Part shown: piece after piece, positions 15,164 to 23,357 of the stretch
Layout of the letters: every line of letters starts with the position of its first letter
Position numbering within the stretch: position 1 is the stretch's first letter
Origin: Nitrosopumilaceae archaeon
Lineage (GTDB): Archaea > Thermoproteota > Nitrososphaeria > Nitrososphaerales > Nitrosopumilaceae
Direction: 5' to 3'
NCBI GenBank assembly: GCA_021296175.1
Contig: JAGWAX010000020.1
Coordinates: 555-32,612 of the forward strand
DNA length: 32,058 nucleotides
Program-made: the position numbers and the translations under genes
The notes under the pieces: model-generated
The model's database searches: none
Told to the model about the DNA's origin: nothing
Seen by the model: the letters and a program-made list of their open reading frames with translations, nothing else

Positions 15164-16438
15164 ATGTTGCATGCGAGCATCCTGCCTATGATCACCGTGG
15201 TGGCAGTGACGGCGATCGCCGCCGCCTGCCTCGTACCGTCCGCCATACCCGCCCACGCGCAGGCCGCCGGATCCCTGCCGGTTCCCGCCGGATTCGTAGA
15301 TCCCGGCACCGACCCCCAGACCTACGTGGACCGGTACAACACGGAACCCTCGTACAAGGAGTGGTTTGATGATAACTATTCACAATATGACTCGATATAC
15401 CACGCGGTGGGACTTCCCGACCCCGACGCGCCTCCAAGCGAGCCGGAGCCACCCCAGTCCGCAAGGGATGTCGCGGCGCTGGCGCCGTTCGTCGACCCAT
15501 CAGTAGACCCCCAGACCTACGTGGACCGGTACAACACGGAACCCTCGTACAAGGAGTGGTTTGACGCGAACTATCTTGCAGAGTACGGTTCCATATACGA
15601 CGCGGTGGGCACGCTGCTGATACCTGCCAGTTTTGTAGACCTGTCGGTGGATCCACAGACCTACGTGGACAGGTACAACACGGAACCCTCGTACAAGGAG
15701 TGGTTTGACGCGAACTACCCGAAGTATGATTCCATATACCACGCAGTCGGGCTGCCTGATCCCGCCGGCGGGCCTTCCACTGACGATAACGGCGGCGACG
15801 CCCCTGCCGAGCCGGAGCTGCCCCCTCCCGTGGTGGCCCCGGGAGTCGAGCTTCCGCCCGGGCTTGATCTAAAGCCGGGCCAAGAGTACGGCGAGTGCGG
15901 CGAGGGGACCGAGCTTGTCAACGGATACTGTATCATAATCGGGACCGAGCCGCCCGAGCCTCCGACAGTCTCCACGACGGGGACTGGCGCGGCCGGCAGT
16001 GACGACCAGAGGGGCGGAGGGTGCCTCATTGCGACTGCCGCGTACGGCTCTGAGATGGCGCCCCAGGTGCAGCTGCTCCGGGAGATACGGGACGGCCGGC
16101 TCGCGCAGACGCATGCCGGCTCGTCGTTTGTGGAGGGGTTCAACGCCGTATACTATTCGTTCTCGCCGCACGTGGCAGACTATGAGCGCGAGAATCCCGC
16201 ATTCAGGGAGATGGTCAGGACGCTCCTGACCCCGATGCTCTACACGCTGGGCATCATGGAGCACGCCGGCTCCGAGTCAGAAGTACTGGCGTACGGCATT
16301 GCTGCATTGCTTGCAATCTTGATGATGTACGTGGGGGTGCCCGTGCTGGCGGCGTCATACATGCATCGGTATTATGCGCGATATGTGGGAGACGGCGCGA
16401 TCACGCACGGGGGCCAGAGTAGGAGGGAGTCATGCTGA
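15164..16438 (+). CDS. Secreted repeat protein with CFI-box-like C-terminus and membrane anchor
   Basis: 424 residues. The signal peptide is ITVVAVTAIAAACLVPSAIPAHAQA. Three copies of a roughly 40-residue repeat begin at about Phe44, Phe109 and Phe157. Each has DPQTYVDRYNTEPSYKEWFD followed by a YxSIY(H/D)AVG ending. A Pro/Glu linker follows, then a Cys245-x10-Cys256 module (YGECGEGTELVNGYC). The block GGGCLIATAAYGSEMAPQVQ (Cys287) opens a CFI-box C-terminal domain of the type seen in many thaumarchaeal surface proteins. It ends with one transmembrane helix (about 368-392) and a basic tail. The function is unknown. Anchoring at the cell surface is inferred. The stop overlaps the next gene by 7 bases, so co-expression is likely. 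Confidence 0.85.
   Translation: MLHASILPMITVVAVTAIAAACLVPSAIPAHAQAAGSLPVPAGFVDPGTDPQTYVDRYNTEPSYKEWFDDNYSQYDSIYHAVGLPDPDAPPSEPEPPQSARDVAALAPFVDPSVDPQTYVDRYNTEPSYKEWFDANYLAEYGSIYDAVGTLLIPASFVDLSVDPQTYVDRYNTEPSYKEWFDANYPKYDSIYHAVGLPDPAGGPSTDDNGGDAPAEPELPPPVVAPGVELPPGLDLKPGQEYGECGEGTELVNGYCIIIGTEPPEPPTVSTTGTGAAGSDDQRGGGCLIATAAYGSEMAPQVQLLREIRDGRLAQTHAGSSFVEGFNAVYYSFSPHVADYERENPAFREMVRTLLTPMLYTLGIMEHAGSESEVLAYGIAALLAILMMYVGVPVLAASYMHRYYARYVGDGAITHGGQSRRESC
15293..15424 (+). repeat. Surface repeat, copy 1
   Basis: Encodes FVDPGTDPQTYVDRY to AVGLPD. Bases 15311-15369 are identical to 15506-15564 in copy 2. Confidence 0.9.
15488..15617 (+). repeat. Surface repeat, copy 2
   Basis: Encodes FVDPSVDPQTYVDRY to YDAVGTL, with an Ala-Glu insertion before YGSIYDAVG relative to copy 1. 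Confidence 0.9.
15632..15763 (+). repeat. Surface repeat, copy 3
   Basis: Encodes FVDLSVDPQTYVDRY to YHAVGLPD. Asp is replaced by Leu in the usual FVD(P/E)SVD opening. Confidence 0.9.
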
Positions 16439-19400
16439 TGAAAACCGGCCGCAATGGTACAAGACGAGCCCTGCCGACCCCCGGGAGTCGCATGCTCATA
16501 GTTGTAGTCGTAGTCGCTGCAGTCGCGCTCGCGGCCGCATCGCTGGCATCCGGCGTTTATGCCGCGCCGGAGTTTGCCCACATATTTGATGATGACGACA
16601 TAGACGGCGGGGCAATCGACGGCCCCTACGACGTCGAGCTGAGAAGGGACGGAGGGGACATCTACGTTGTGGAAAAGGGCAAGGACCGGGTCAGCATATT
16701 TCGGGAGCACGACAGGTTTGACGAGCGGTTTGGCTCTTCCGGCAGCCGCGACCTGCAGTTCTCCGACCCGGTATCGATCGCGAGGTATGACCTCGACTTT
16801 TTTGTGCTTGACGCGGGGAACGATCGGGTCCAGGTGGTGGACGATGACGGCGAATTCCAGCGCGAGTTCGGCTCGGACAGGCTGAGTGATCCAACGGACA
16901 TCGCAGTGGACACGGCGACCCAGAGGGTGTTCATATCGGATGAAAGCGGTGACAGGATACATGTGTTCTCCACGGACGGCACGTACAAGTACGACATTAC
17001 AAAGTTCAACAAGACCGAGATGTCGAATCCCTCGGGGCTCGTAGTCGATGAGATAGGCAGGTACCTGTACGTGTCGGATACCGAAAAGCACCGCATAGGC
17101 ATATTCAGCATACTGACTGAGAGCCGAGAGTGCCACGACGGTACGGTGGAGGCGGCCCCGGGGATCTGCTACGTGGGGGAGTTCGGCGGCGCGGGCAGCG
17201 GGAACGGCACATTTGCCAGTCCGACCGGGCTTGCAATAGACAAGAAGAAGACCACGCCCAACAGGGGGGATCTGTACGTGTCGGACACCAACAACGCCCG
17301 CATACAGATCTTCAGCTTTCTTGAGAAGGGGGGAGACGGGTCGTGCCCCGACGGGACGCAGAACCTGACTGACGTGGTATGCTATGTGGGCGAGTACGGC
17401 TCTTTCGGCGACGACGACGGCAAGTTCAGGTCACCGCACGGGATTGCGATTGATACAACGAACCGGCTGCTGTACGTGGCAGACGCCGGCAACGACCGCG
17501 TACAGGTGATAAATCTTGATGGGCAGTCCACTTCATCCTCATCCTCATCCTCATCCTCATCATCGAAGTCCACTACTTCCTCTTCCTCTTCTTCTTCCAC
17601 CACCACCACCACCGTCCTAAAGCCTGACCCCCCGCGCAACGTCCGGGCGGTCCCGATCTCCCCGACGTCCATACTCGTCGACTGGGATGAGCCGAGGCAA
17701 AGGGGAGATGCCGTCCGGCCCATAATCGGATATGCAGTAGAGTACACGTCCAGGACCGCCACGGGATCCTCCGTGACTGACTTTACGGTGGTCACGTCAA
17801 AGACCAGCACGAATGCGACTGCGCTCTACCACACCAACCTTGACCCTGGCACCACCTACACCTACAGGGTCTCTGCCATCGCGCAAGGCGCGGACGCCGT
17901 CAGCAGCCCGTCGCTGACTGCATCGGCAAAACCTGCGGATACTGACAAGCCCACCATGGTTGACATCGTGGCGGTGTCCCCCACCCAGATAAAGATGACA
18001 TGGCTGCCGCCCTCAGACACGTTCAGGCAGCCGCTCAACGGCTATGTCGTGGAAGAGTGGCTCGGCGGAGATAAATATGACCCAATAAAGGACGGCGAGG
18101 TGGGCAGGAGCGAGCTCTCGTTCCTGTACAGGGTGGATACGAACAAGGAGAACAAGTTCCGCGTGTACGCCCAGATTGGGTTTGCAAGCACGCCGCCCTC
18201 GGATCCCGTCACTATCAGGGCGATCGACTCGTCGTTCCATACCGGCGTAATCGAGCCCGATACCGTGGGATTTGTGACGGTGGCGGCGCCCAGCCCGCCG
18301 ATCAAGGTGAGTGCAGAGCCGGTAAATGACAGGCACATAGACGTAACCTGGAGCCCGCCCGCCGACGACGGCAACCTGGCCGTCACCGGATACACGGTAG
18401 AGGCCAAAAAGAAGGGCTCGTCCTCGTTTTCGGAGATTGCCAGCGGCGTGACGGGGGCAAAGTACGCGCACAGGGGGATCGAGTCCGGCTCCGAGTACAC
18501 CTACCGCGTATACGCGACAAACGCAGAGGGGACAAGCGGGGCCTCAAACGAGAGTACCGCTACGGCCCGCATAGTCGGGCTAGTGATAAACTCTGTCGGC
18601 TCGCTGACAGTCGACGAGGGCAAACCAGCGACGTTTATAGTGACGGTGTCCGGCGACGCCTCCTCCGGCGCCTCTTTCTCGCTTGCCAACGAGCCAGAGG
18701 GGGCCAGCATCGTGCCACGGACGGGGGCCTTTTCGTGGACGCCCTCGTACGACCAGGGCGGCGAGACGTACCGGTTTGACATTGTGGCGGCCCGGGGCGA
18801 GCACAGCGACAAAAAGACCATCCGCATAAGGGTCAACGACGTGCCGGATGCCGGTATGGAGCAGCAGCAGCAAACAAGATCCGAAGCTCCAAAGGACGTG
18901 CAGCAGCCTGATGCCGGCACCGGCCTGGCGCCGTTCGTCGACGAGTCAGTCGACCCCCAGACCTACGTGGACAGGTACAGCGCGGAGCCCTCGTACAAGG
19001 AGTGGTTTGACGCAGAGTACGGCTCGATATACGACGCGGTGGGCGTGCTGCAGGTGCCCGCTAGTTTCGTAGACGAGTCAGTCGACCCCCAGACCTACGT
19101 GGACAGGTACAACGCGGAGCCCTCGTACAAGGAGTGGTTTGACGCTCACTACTCGGAGTATGATTCCATATACCATGCCGTGGGACTCGACGATCCTGCC
19201 GCAGCGGACGCCGCTACCGACGGCGACGGCGCCGTTGGCGGTGATGGTGGTGATGGCGCCACCACCACCACCGAGCCGACTCAGAATGAAACCGGTTCAG
19301 AAGAGCCAGTGGACAAACCCGCGCGCCCTGACCTCGGGCTTGACGTCCCACTCGCGCCGTTCGTCGACGAGTCAGTAGACCCCCAGACCTACGTGGACAG

Positions 19401-19722
19401 GTACAGCGCGGAGCCCTCGTACAAGGAGTGGTTTGACGAGAACTATGCGGACGAATTAGGACTGTTTGAGATCCCCGCGCCGTTCGTTGACGAGTCAGTA
19501 GACCCCCAGACCTACGTGGACCGGTACAACTCGGAGCCCGCGTACAAGGAATGGTTTGATGAGAACTATTCGGAATACTTCTCGATATACCACGCCGTGG
19601 GACTGCCAGAGCCCGGCGCGGACGACACGGAGGAACCCGAACCGCCTGCAAAGCAGTACGGCATATGCGGGCCCGGTACGAAGCTGATCGAGGGCGTCTG
19701 CACGATCATAGAGGATGAGTAG
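16432..19722 (+). CDS. Large secreted NHL/fibronectin-III surface protein with the same repeats
   Basis: 1,096 residues. A basic N-terminus and hydrophobic segment (MLIVVVVVAAVALAAASLAS, then GVYAAPEF) form a signal peptide. An ATG at 16492 is an alternative start. About 40-365 is a set of NHL propeller repeats, with recurring LYVSDTxNxRIQIF and LYVADAGNDRVQVI. A poly-Ser/Thr linker (about 366-395) follows, then three fibronectin type III domains (about 397-500, 504-600, 620-715) with WDEP/WLPP/WSPP and TYRVYA motifs. Next is an Ig/cadherin-like domain (about 717-800). Four surface repeats begin at Phe835, Phe879, Phe977 and Phe1018. The C-terminal module YGICGPGTKLIEGVC has Cys1079-x10-Cys1090, as in the preceding gene. 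No membrane anchor is seen. A role in surface binding or cell-host contact is inference. Confidence 0.86.
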   Translation: MLMKTGRNGTRRALPTPGSRMLIVVVVVAAVALAAASLASGVYAAPEFAHIFDDDDIDGGAIDGPYDVELRRDGGDIYVVEKGKDRVSIFREHDRFDERFGSSGSRDLQFSDPVSIARYDLDFFVLDAGNDRVQVVDDDGEFQREFGSDRLSDPTDIAVDTATQRVFISDESGDRIHVFSTDGTYKYDITKFNKTEMSNPSGLVVDEIGRYLYVSDTEKHRIGIFSILTESRECHDGTVEAAPGICYVGEFGGAGSGNGTFASPTGLAIDKKKTTPNRGDLYVSDTNNARIQIFSFLEKGGDGSCPDGTQNLTDVVCYVGEYGSFGDDDGKFRSPHGIAIDTTNRLLYVADAGNDRVQVINLDGQSTSSSSSSSSSSSKSTTSSSSSSSTTTTTVLKPDPPRNVRAVPISPTSILVDWDEPRQRGDAVRPIIGYAVEYTSRTATGSSVTDFTVVTSKTSTNATALYHTNLDPGTTYTYRVSAIAQGADAVSSPSLTASAKPADTDKPTMVDIVAVSPTQIKMTWLPPSDTFRQPLNGYVVEEWLGGDKYDPIKDGEVGRSELSFLYRVDTNKENKFRVYAQIGFASTPPSDPVTIRAIDSSFHTGVIEPDTVGFVTVAAPSPPIKVSAEPVNDRHIDVTWSPPADDGNLAVTGYTVEAKKKGSSSFSEIASGVTGAKYAHRGIESGSEYTYRVYATNAEGTSGASNESTATARIVGLVINSVGSLTVDEGKPATFIVTVSGDASSGASFSLANEPEGASIVPRTGAFSWTPSYDQGGETYRFDIVAARGEHSDKKTIRIRVNDVPDAGMEQQQQTRSEAPKDVQQPDAGTGLAPFVDESVDPQTYVDRYSAEPSYKEWFDAEYGSIYDAVGVLQVPASFVDESVDPQTYVDRYNAEPSYKEWFDAHYSEYDSIYHAVGLDDPAAADAATDGDGAVGGDGGDGATTTTEPTQNETGSEEPVDKPARPDLGLDVPLAPFVDESVDPQTYVDRYSAEPSYKEWFDENYADELGLFEIPAPFVDESVDPQTYVDRYNSEPAYKEWFDENYSEYFSIYHAVGLPEPGADDTEEPEPPAKQYGICGPGTKLIEGVCTIIEDE
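17526..17617 (+). repeat. TCA/TCC/TCT and ACC microsatellite tract
   Basis: Codes for the Ser-rich then Thr-rich linker between the NHL propeller and the first fibronectin domain. The repeated TCATCC hexamer suggests slippage growth. Confidence 0.95.
18934..19050 (+). repeat. Surface repeat, copy 4
   Basis: Encodes FVDESVDPQTYVDRY to YDAVG, with a shortened middle (FDAEYGSIYDAVG). Confidence 0.9.
19066..19197 (+). repeat. Surface repeat, copy 5
   Basis: Encodes FVDESVDPQTYVDRY to YHAVGLDD. Nearly identical in bases to copy 4 across the central block. Confidence 0.9.
19360..19473 (+). repeat. Surface repeat, copy 6
   Basis: Encodes FVDESVDPQTYVDRY to FDENYADELGLFE, and lacks the SIYxAVG ending. 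Its central block is identical to copy 4. Confidence 0.9.
19483..19614 (+). repeat. Surface repeat, copy 7
   Basis: Encodes FVDESVDPQTYVDRY to YHAVGLPE. It has EPAYKEWFD instead of EPSYKEWFD. Confidence 0.9.
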
Positions 19723-19774
19723 GCGTATGCGCCATAACGGCAACAGCAACAGCAGCCCAGCCACCAATCAGTAG

Positions 19775-19782
19775 ATTTTAAT
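19775..19782 (+). promoter_or_regulatory. TATA box of the zinc-ribbon/thioredoxin pair
   Basis: ATTTTAAT is centred 26 bases before the ATG at 19805. It favours that start over the ATG at 19787. Confidence 0.5.
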
Positions 19783-19804
19783 CACAATGTGTGCCCGCCG
19801 CGTC

Positions 19805-19954
19805 ATGGGCAAGCTCTCAAGGAACCTGCGCATCTGCGGCAACTGCGGAATCGCGTACTCTTCTGTGAGCTTTACCAGGTATATCGACCAGTGCCCCATA
19901 TGCCAGTCGCGGCGGTACGAGCCGATCCCAGTAAAGGATCAGGGCAACGACTAG
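19805..19954 (+). CDS. Small zinc-ribbon protein (49 aa)
   Basis: A short protein, MGKLSRNLRICGNCGIAYSS, followed by SFTRYIDQCPICQSRRYEP and an acidic end. The two Cys pairs (ICGNCG and QCPICQ) form a four-cysteine zinc ribbon. It is real-looking because of the paired knuckles, the leaderless TATA spacing and the 17-base gap to the thioredoxin gene downstream. An upstream in-frame ATG at 19787 would add MCARRV, but it lies too close to the TATA. The role is unknown. Nucleic-acid or protein binding is the general expectation for such ribbons. Confidence 0.7.
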   Translation: MGKLSRNLRICGNCGIAYSSVSFTRYIDQCPICQSRRYEPIPVKDQGND

Positions 19955-19971
19955 GACGGTGCGTGGTTGCC

Positions 19972-20508
19972 ATGGTGAGCGGTGCTAGTTCGGGCGGCGA
20001 CGGCGGTGCGGACGATCCAGAGCTTGAGAGGCTAAAGCGCAAAAAGCTGCAGGACATGATAAGCGCGCAGCGCGGCAGGGAGCAGGGACAACAGCAACAG
20101 CAACAGCAACAGCACCACCAACACCCGGAAACCCGCCGCGGCGTTACAAGCCTGTCGTCTGCCACTTTTGCAAGAACGGTGTCCTCCCCCCGTCCGACAC
20201 TCGTCGACTTTTGGGCCCAGTGGTGCGGGCCCTGCAGGGCGATGCATCCCATATTCGAGGATCTGTCTGACTCGTACCCCGGCATCGCGTTTGCGCGGGT
20301 CAACGTGGACGAGTGCCCGGACGTGGCGGCCCGCCTTTCCATAAGCTCGATTCCGACCTTTGTCATGTTCAGGTCGGGCGCCCCGGTGTCCCGCGTGGCC
20401 GGCGCGGTGGGACGCGATGCGCTCGACTCGATGTGCCGCGCCGCCGCCGCGGCCACCACCACCAACACCACCAACACCACCGCGGACCGCCCCGACGATG
20501 CAGGCTGA
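19972..20508 (+). CDS. Thioredoxin with N-terminal basic helix and low-complexity ends
   Basis: A thiol-disulfide oxidoreductase of 178 residues. The thioredoxin core (about 60-160) has VDFWAQWCGPCRAMHP with active-site Cys85 and Cys88, and the cis-Pro region ISSIPTFVMF. An N-terminal extension has DDPELERLKRKKLQDMI, a charged helix that resembles the start of archaeal PDCD5-type DNA-binding proteins, then a poly-Gln/His stretch (about 40-51, CAG/CAA repeats). The C-terminus is Ala/Thr/Asn-rich from GCC/ACC repeats. There is no signal peptide, so it should act in the cytoplasm. The start ATG was chosen because the upstream frame overlaps the zinc-ribbon gene. A GTG at 19960 is possible. It is probably co-transcribed with the zinc ribbon. 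Confidence 0.9.
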   Translation: MVSGASSGGDGGADDPELERLKRKKLQDMISAQRGREQGQQQQQQQQHHQHPETRRGVTSLSSATFARTVSSPRPTLVDFWAQWCGPCRAMHPIFEDLSDSYPGIAFARVNVDECPDVAARLSISSIPTFVMFRSGAPVSRVAGAVGRDALDSMCRAAAAATTTNTTNTTADRPDDAG

Positions 20509-20576
20509 CCGGTGCATCCTGCGCACGGCTGCCCCCACCGTGACTGCAATGCCTTTCTCTTTTGGAGGGCCACACG

Positions 20577-22418
20577 TCAGTACGCGTACGCGGGATCCTT
20601 TTCGCGCTGTATCCGCACTATGTCCTCGAGCACCTGCTGCTCTTCTGCGCTCAGCCTGCTCCAGAACCTGTTCTGCAGCTCCTTTGCCTCCCTTGAGGAG
20701 GGGGCAGTATAGTACGTGGAGCCCTCCGTCACCTGCCTGCCTATGGCCACGTCGTTGACGGAGCACGCCACTTCCTGGCCCGCGGAGGCGGCCGGCACGG
20801 TCTTCTTGTCAAGCTGCATTTGGTGTATCGTGCCTATCCTCCTTGCCGACCCGTTCATGAACGGCGCCTTCTGGCGGAGCGTCCCCACGTCGACCCGTAT
20901 GCCGAACACGGCGGGGTTGCTGTTGCGGAACGCCATGTCCTTCAGAAAGGTAAACTTTGCGACCGGCGTCGTCTCGGAGAATACGGCGTTATCCTGGTCT
21001 GCCGTGTCCTTCGACACCCACGCGCCATAGGAGTCTATCATGCTGTAGATCACTTTATCCTCGAAGATCCGTATGTGCGCAGTGTCGGCCTCCTCCCTCG
21101 CGTCCGGAAGCACCCTCACGTTGAACGCGAGTATGACGCCCAAGTGCCTGTTTTTCTCCTTTATCGCCCTTGCCTGCACGACGTCGCGCCTGTTGACGGG
21201 CCCGATGTCGGCCTTTGAGACGGTGACGCCCGCGTCCCGGAGCATGGATGACGTGGCCTCCAGTGACCCTATGGTGTCGCACCTCAGTATGACGCCGCTT
21301 GCAGTCTGCGTGTCGTCCACGAACACGGACTCCATCTCGGCCCTGATCATTTCCGCGTACCTCTCGGCGTCGGACTCCGCGGAGTCCCCGGACGCCACGT
21401 ACAGGGTGCTGCCAGGCAGCACACCGTCGAGCTCCGGCGAGGTTATCTTCAGGCCCGCCGCCGCATCAACTCGGCTGACGGGCGTAAACTTGTCGCGCGG
21501 GTCGCGCATCTCGTCGAGCGCCTTTGGCAGCAGGATCGCCTTGGGCCTTGCCACCGCGACAGAGTCGCGCCTGGCGGCCACTACAATGTCGTCCTTTCCC
21601 ATGGACCCGTCGATGAGTATGACGTTGGCCGAGGGCCCCAGCCCCACCTCGTCGTTGACCTCAAGGATCATCCCGCGCGGCTCCTTGCCCGACACGCCCA
21701 GCTTTTTGTGCAGGTACTGCTGGGTCAGCCCCACGAGCACGCCGAGCAGCTCGGGTATCCCGACCCCGCTCTTGGCAGATATCGGCACGATTGCAACCTC
21801 ACTCTTAAAGTCCCGCACGCGGCTGAACGCCTCTGCCTTGTACCCCCTGACTGAGAGCGTGCCGACGACATCGTATACCTTCTGGTCCAGGTCGGCCTGC
21901 ACCGACGGGTCCTGCTCCTTTAGGGCCTGCGATATGTACGGCGACTCGGTCTGCCGCCACCCGGATATCTGGTCGCACTTGTTGAGGGCTATTACAAAGG
22001 GCACCTTGCGCTCGCCGAGTATCTTGAGGCTTTCTGTGGTCTGCGGCTGGAAGCCCCTGTTTACGTCGACTACAAGCACGGCTATGTCGGCCGCCGAGCC
22101 GCCCCTGGACCTCAGGTTTGTAAACACCTCGTGCCCGGGCGTGTCGATGACCAGTATGCCAGGTATCGGGCTGCCGGCCTGCGACTCGAGCCTGCCGTAC
22201 AGGGCGGGCCCGCACATCTTGCGTATGACCTCGATTGGCAGGAAGCTTGCGCCGATGTGCTGCGTGATGCCGCCGGCCTCCCTGCCCTGCACGCCGGTGC
22301 CGCGTATGCGGTCAAGCAGCGAGGTCTTGCCGCTGTCGACGTGGCCCAGAACGGCCACTATGGGCTGGCGTACGGCCCCTTTCTCCGGGGCCTGCTGTCC
22401 TTTCTGCGATGCTGACAA
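20577..22418 (-). CDS. infB: Translation initiation factor aIF5B (IF-2 homologue)
   Basis: A GTPase of 613 residues that promotes subunit joining and initiator tRNA placement. G-domain motifs are GHVDSGKT (25-32), the GGITQHIGA switch I region, DTPGHE (92-97), NKCD (146-149) and SAKSG, followed by the beta-barrel, the IF-2 domain and the C-terminal domain typical of archaeal IF5B. The start is TTG at 22418, 10 bases after the end of ndk, with GGTGAT upstream as ribosome-binding site. No in-frame ATG is close. It is the last gene of the rpl7ae operon and converges on the thioredoxin gene. Confidence 0.96.
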   Translation of the reverse strand: MSASQKGQQAPEKGAVRQPIVAVLGHVDSGKTSLLDRIRGTGVQGREAGGITQHIGASFLPIEVIRKMCGPALYGRLESQAGSPIPGILVIDTPGHEVFTNLRSRGGSAADIAVLVVDVNRGFQPQTTESLKILGERKVPFVIALNKCDQISGWRQTESPYISQALKEQDPSVQADLDQKVYDVVGTLSVRGYKAEAFSRVRDFKSEVAIVPISAKSGVGIPELLGVLVGLTQQYLHKKLGVSGKEPRGMILEVNDEVGLGPSANVILIDGSMGKDDIVVAARRDSVAVARPKAILLPKALDEMRDPRDKFTPVSRVDAAAGLKITSPELDGVLPGSTLYVASGDSAESDAERYAEMIRAEMESVFVDDTQTASGVILRCDTIGSLEATSSMLRDAGVTVSKADIGPVNRRDVVQARAIKEKNRHLGVILAFNVRVLPDAREEADTAHIRIFEDKVIYSMIDSYGAWVSKDTADQDNAVFSETTPVAKFTFLKDMAFRNSNPAVFGIRVDVGTLRQKAPFMNGSARRIGTIHQMQLDKKTVPAASAGQEVACSVNDVAIGRQVTEGSTYYTAPSSREAKELQNRFWSRLSAEEQQVLEDIVRIQREKDPAYAY

Positions 22419-22427
22419 CGTGCCGCA

Positions 22428-22844
22428 TCACCCACCAAAGACCACCCTTGATTCGTGCTCGAAACTCTCCTCCGAGTCCGACGCGTGTATGATGTTGTCA
22501 GTGAATCCTAAACCGTAGTCGCCGCGTATGGAGCCCGGCTGGGCCTCAAAGGACTTTGTGGCCCCTATCATGGTGCGCACGGCTGGGACCGCGTGGCCGC
22601 CCTCCATGACGGCCGCCACTACAGGCCCCGAGCATATGAACGAGACGAGCTCGCCGAAGAACGGCTTTTCGCTGTGCACCTTGTAGAACTGCTCGGCCTG
22701 CTGTTTTGTAAACTGGAACATTTTCAGGTGCGTGATCTTGAAGCCTTTCTGCTCGAACCTGGATATGATGGAGCCCGTAAGGTTCCTGGATACAGCGTCC
22801 GGCTTTACTATGAACAGCGTCCTCTCAGCAGCAGCAGTGGTCAT
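22428..22844 (-). CDS. ndk: Nucleoside diphosphate kinase
   Basis: Transfers the gamma phosphate between nucleoside triphosphates and diphosphates to balance NTP pools. The 138 residues are full length. Seen are LFIVKPDAV near the start, the GATKSFEAQPGSIRGDYG segment, and the catalytic His120 in NIIHASDSEESF. Gene order with ribosomal proteins and infB is the common archaeal arrangement. Confidence 0.98.
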   Translation of the reverse strand: MTTAAAERTLFIVKPDAVSRNLTGSIISRFEQKGFKITHLKMFQFTKQQAEQFYKVHSEKPFFGELVSFICSGPVVAAVMEGGHAVPAVRTMIGATKSFEAQPGSIRGDYGLGFTDNIIHASDSEESFEHESRVVFGG

Positions 22845-22883
22845 CTTGTATCATCCCTCGTGTGGTGCCGCCATGCATGGCTA

Positions 22884-23084
22884 TTACTTTCTTTTGATTC
22901 CGCCCTTTACGTACTTTTTCGTCCACTTTAGCTTGCGCGGGTCCCTCTTCAGCTCGAGCGCGTTCTTTTTGCACTTGGAGGAGCAGAACCACAGGACGGT
23001 GCCGTCGTTCTTTGCAAGCATCGTGCCGGAGCCCTTTGGGACCGACCTGTCGCAAAAGCTGCACGGCTTTACAAGTAGGCTCAT
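22884..23084 (-). CDS. rpl24e: Ribosomal protein L24e
   Basis: A 66-residue large-subunit protein with a four-cysteine zinc finger: Cys8 and Cys11 (CSFC), Cys34 and Cys38 (CSSKC). It has the family segments TMLAKNDGTVLWFCSSKC and KLKWTKKYVKG, and is complete. It sits 24 bases after rps28e and 39 bases before ndk. Confidence 0.97.
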   Translation of the reverse strand: MSLLVKPCSFCDRSVPKGSGTMLAKNDGTVLWFCSSKCKKNALELKRDPRKLKWTKKYVKGGIKRK

Positions 23085-23108
23085 CTCGTCATTACCCCCT
23101 TCACTAGG

Positions 23109-23357
23109 CTACTTTATCTTCTTGGCCTCGCGCTCAGTCTCCCTCAGCATGAGTATCTCGCCGGTCCTGATGGAGCCCTTTACGTTTCTGGTCAGTATGC
23201 GCCCCCTGTCCTTGCCAGTCAGTATGCGCACCCTGACCTGTATCACCTCGCCTGCTATGCCGGTCCTGCCCACTATCTGTATCACCTCTGACTGGACCAC
23301 GTCGTCAGTCGAGGCCATGGACTGCTTTGAATTGCTGGCCGAGTCCGCCGCGCTCAT
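23109..23357 (-). CDS. rps28e: Ribosomal protein S28e
   Basis: A small-subunit OB-fold protein of 82 residues. The core [20 protein letters not shown] to [17 protein letters not shown] and [10 protein letters not shown] is typical. The N-terminal 18 residues (Ser/Ala/Asp-rich) are an extension beyond the usual roughly 65 aa. An internal Met (MASTDDVV) could be the true start. The upstream ATG overlaps the rpl7ae stop as ATGA, which supports coupling from that start. Confidence 0.95.
   Translation of the reverse strand: MSAADSASNSKQSMASTDDVVQSEVIQIVGRTGIAGEVIQVRVRILTGKDRGRILTRNVKGSIRTGEILMLRETEREAKKIK

Noticed and set aside
21073-22518. Plus-strand open frame of 481 codons opposite infB
   Set aside because: Ser/Thr/Pro-rich shadow. 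The minus strand carries the intact GTPase motifs G1-G5.
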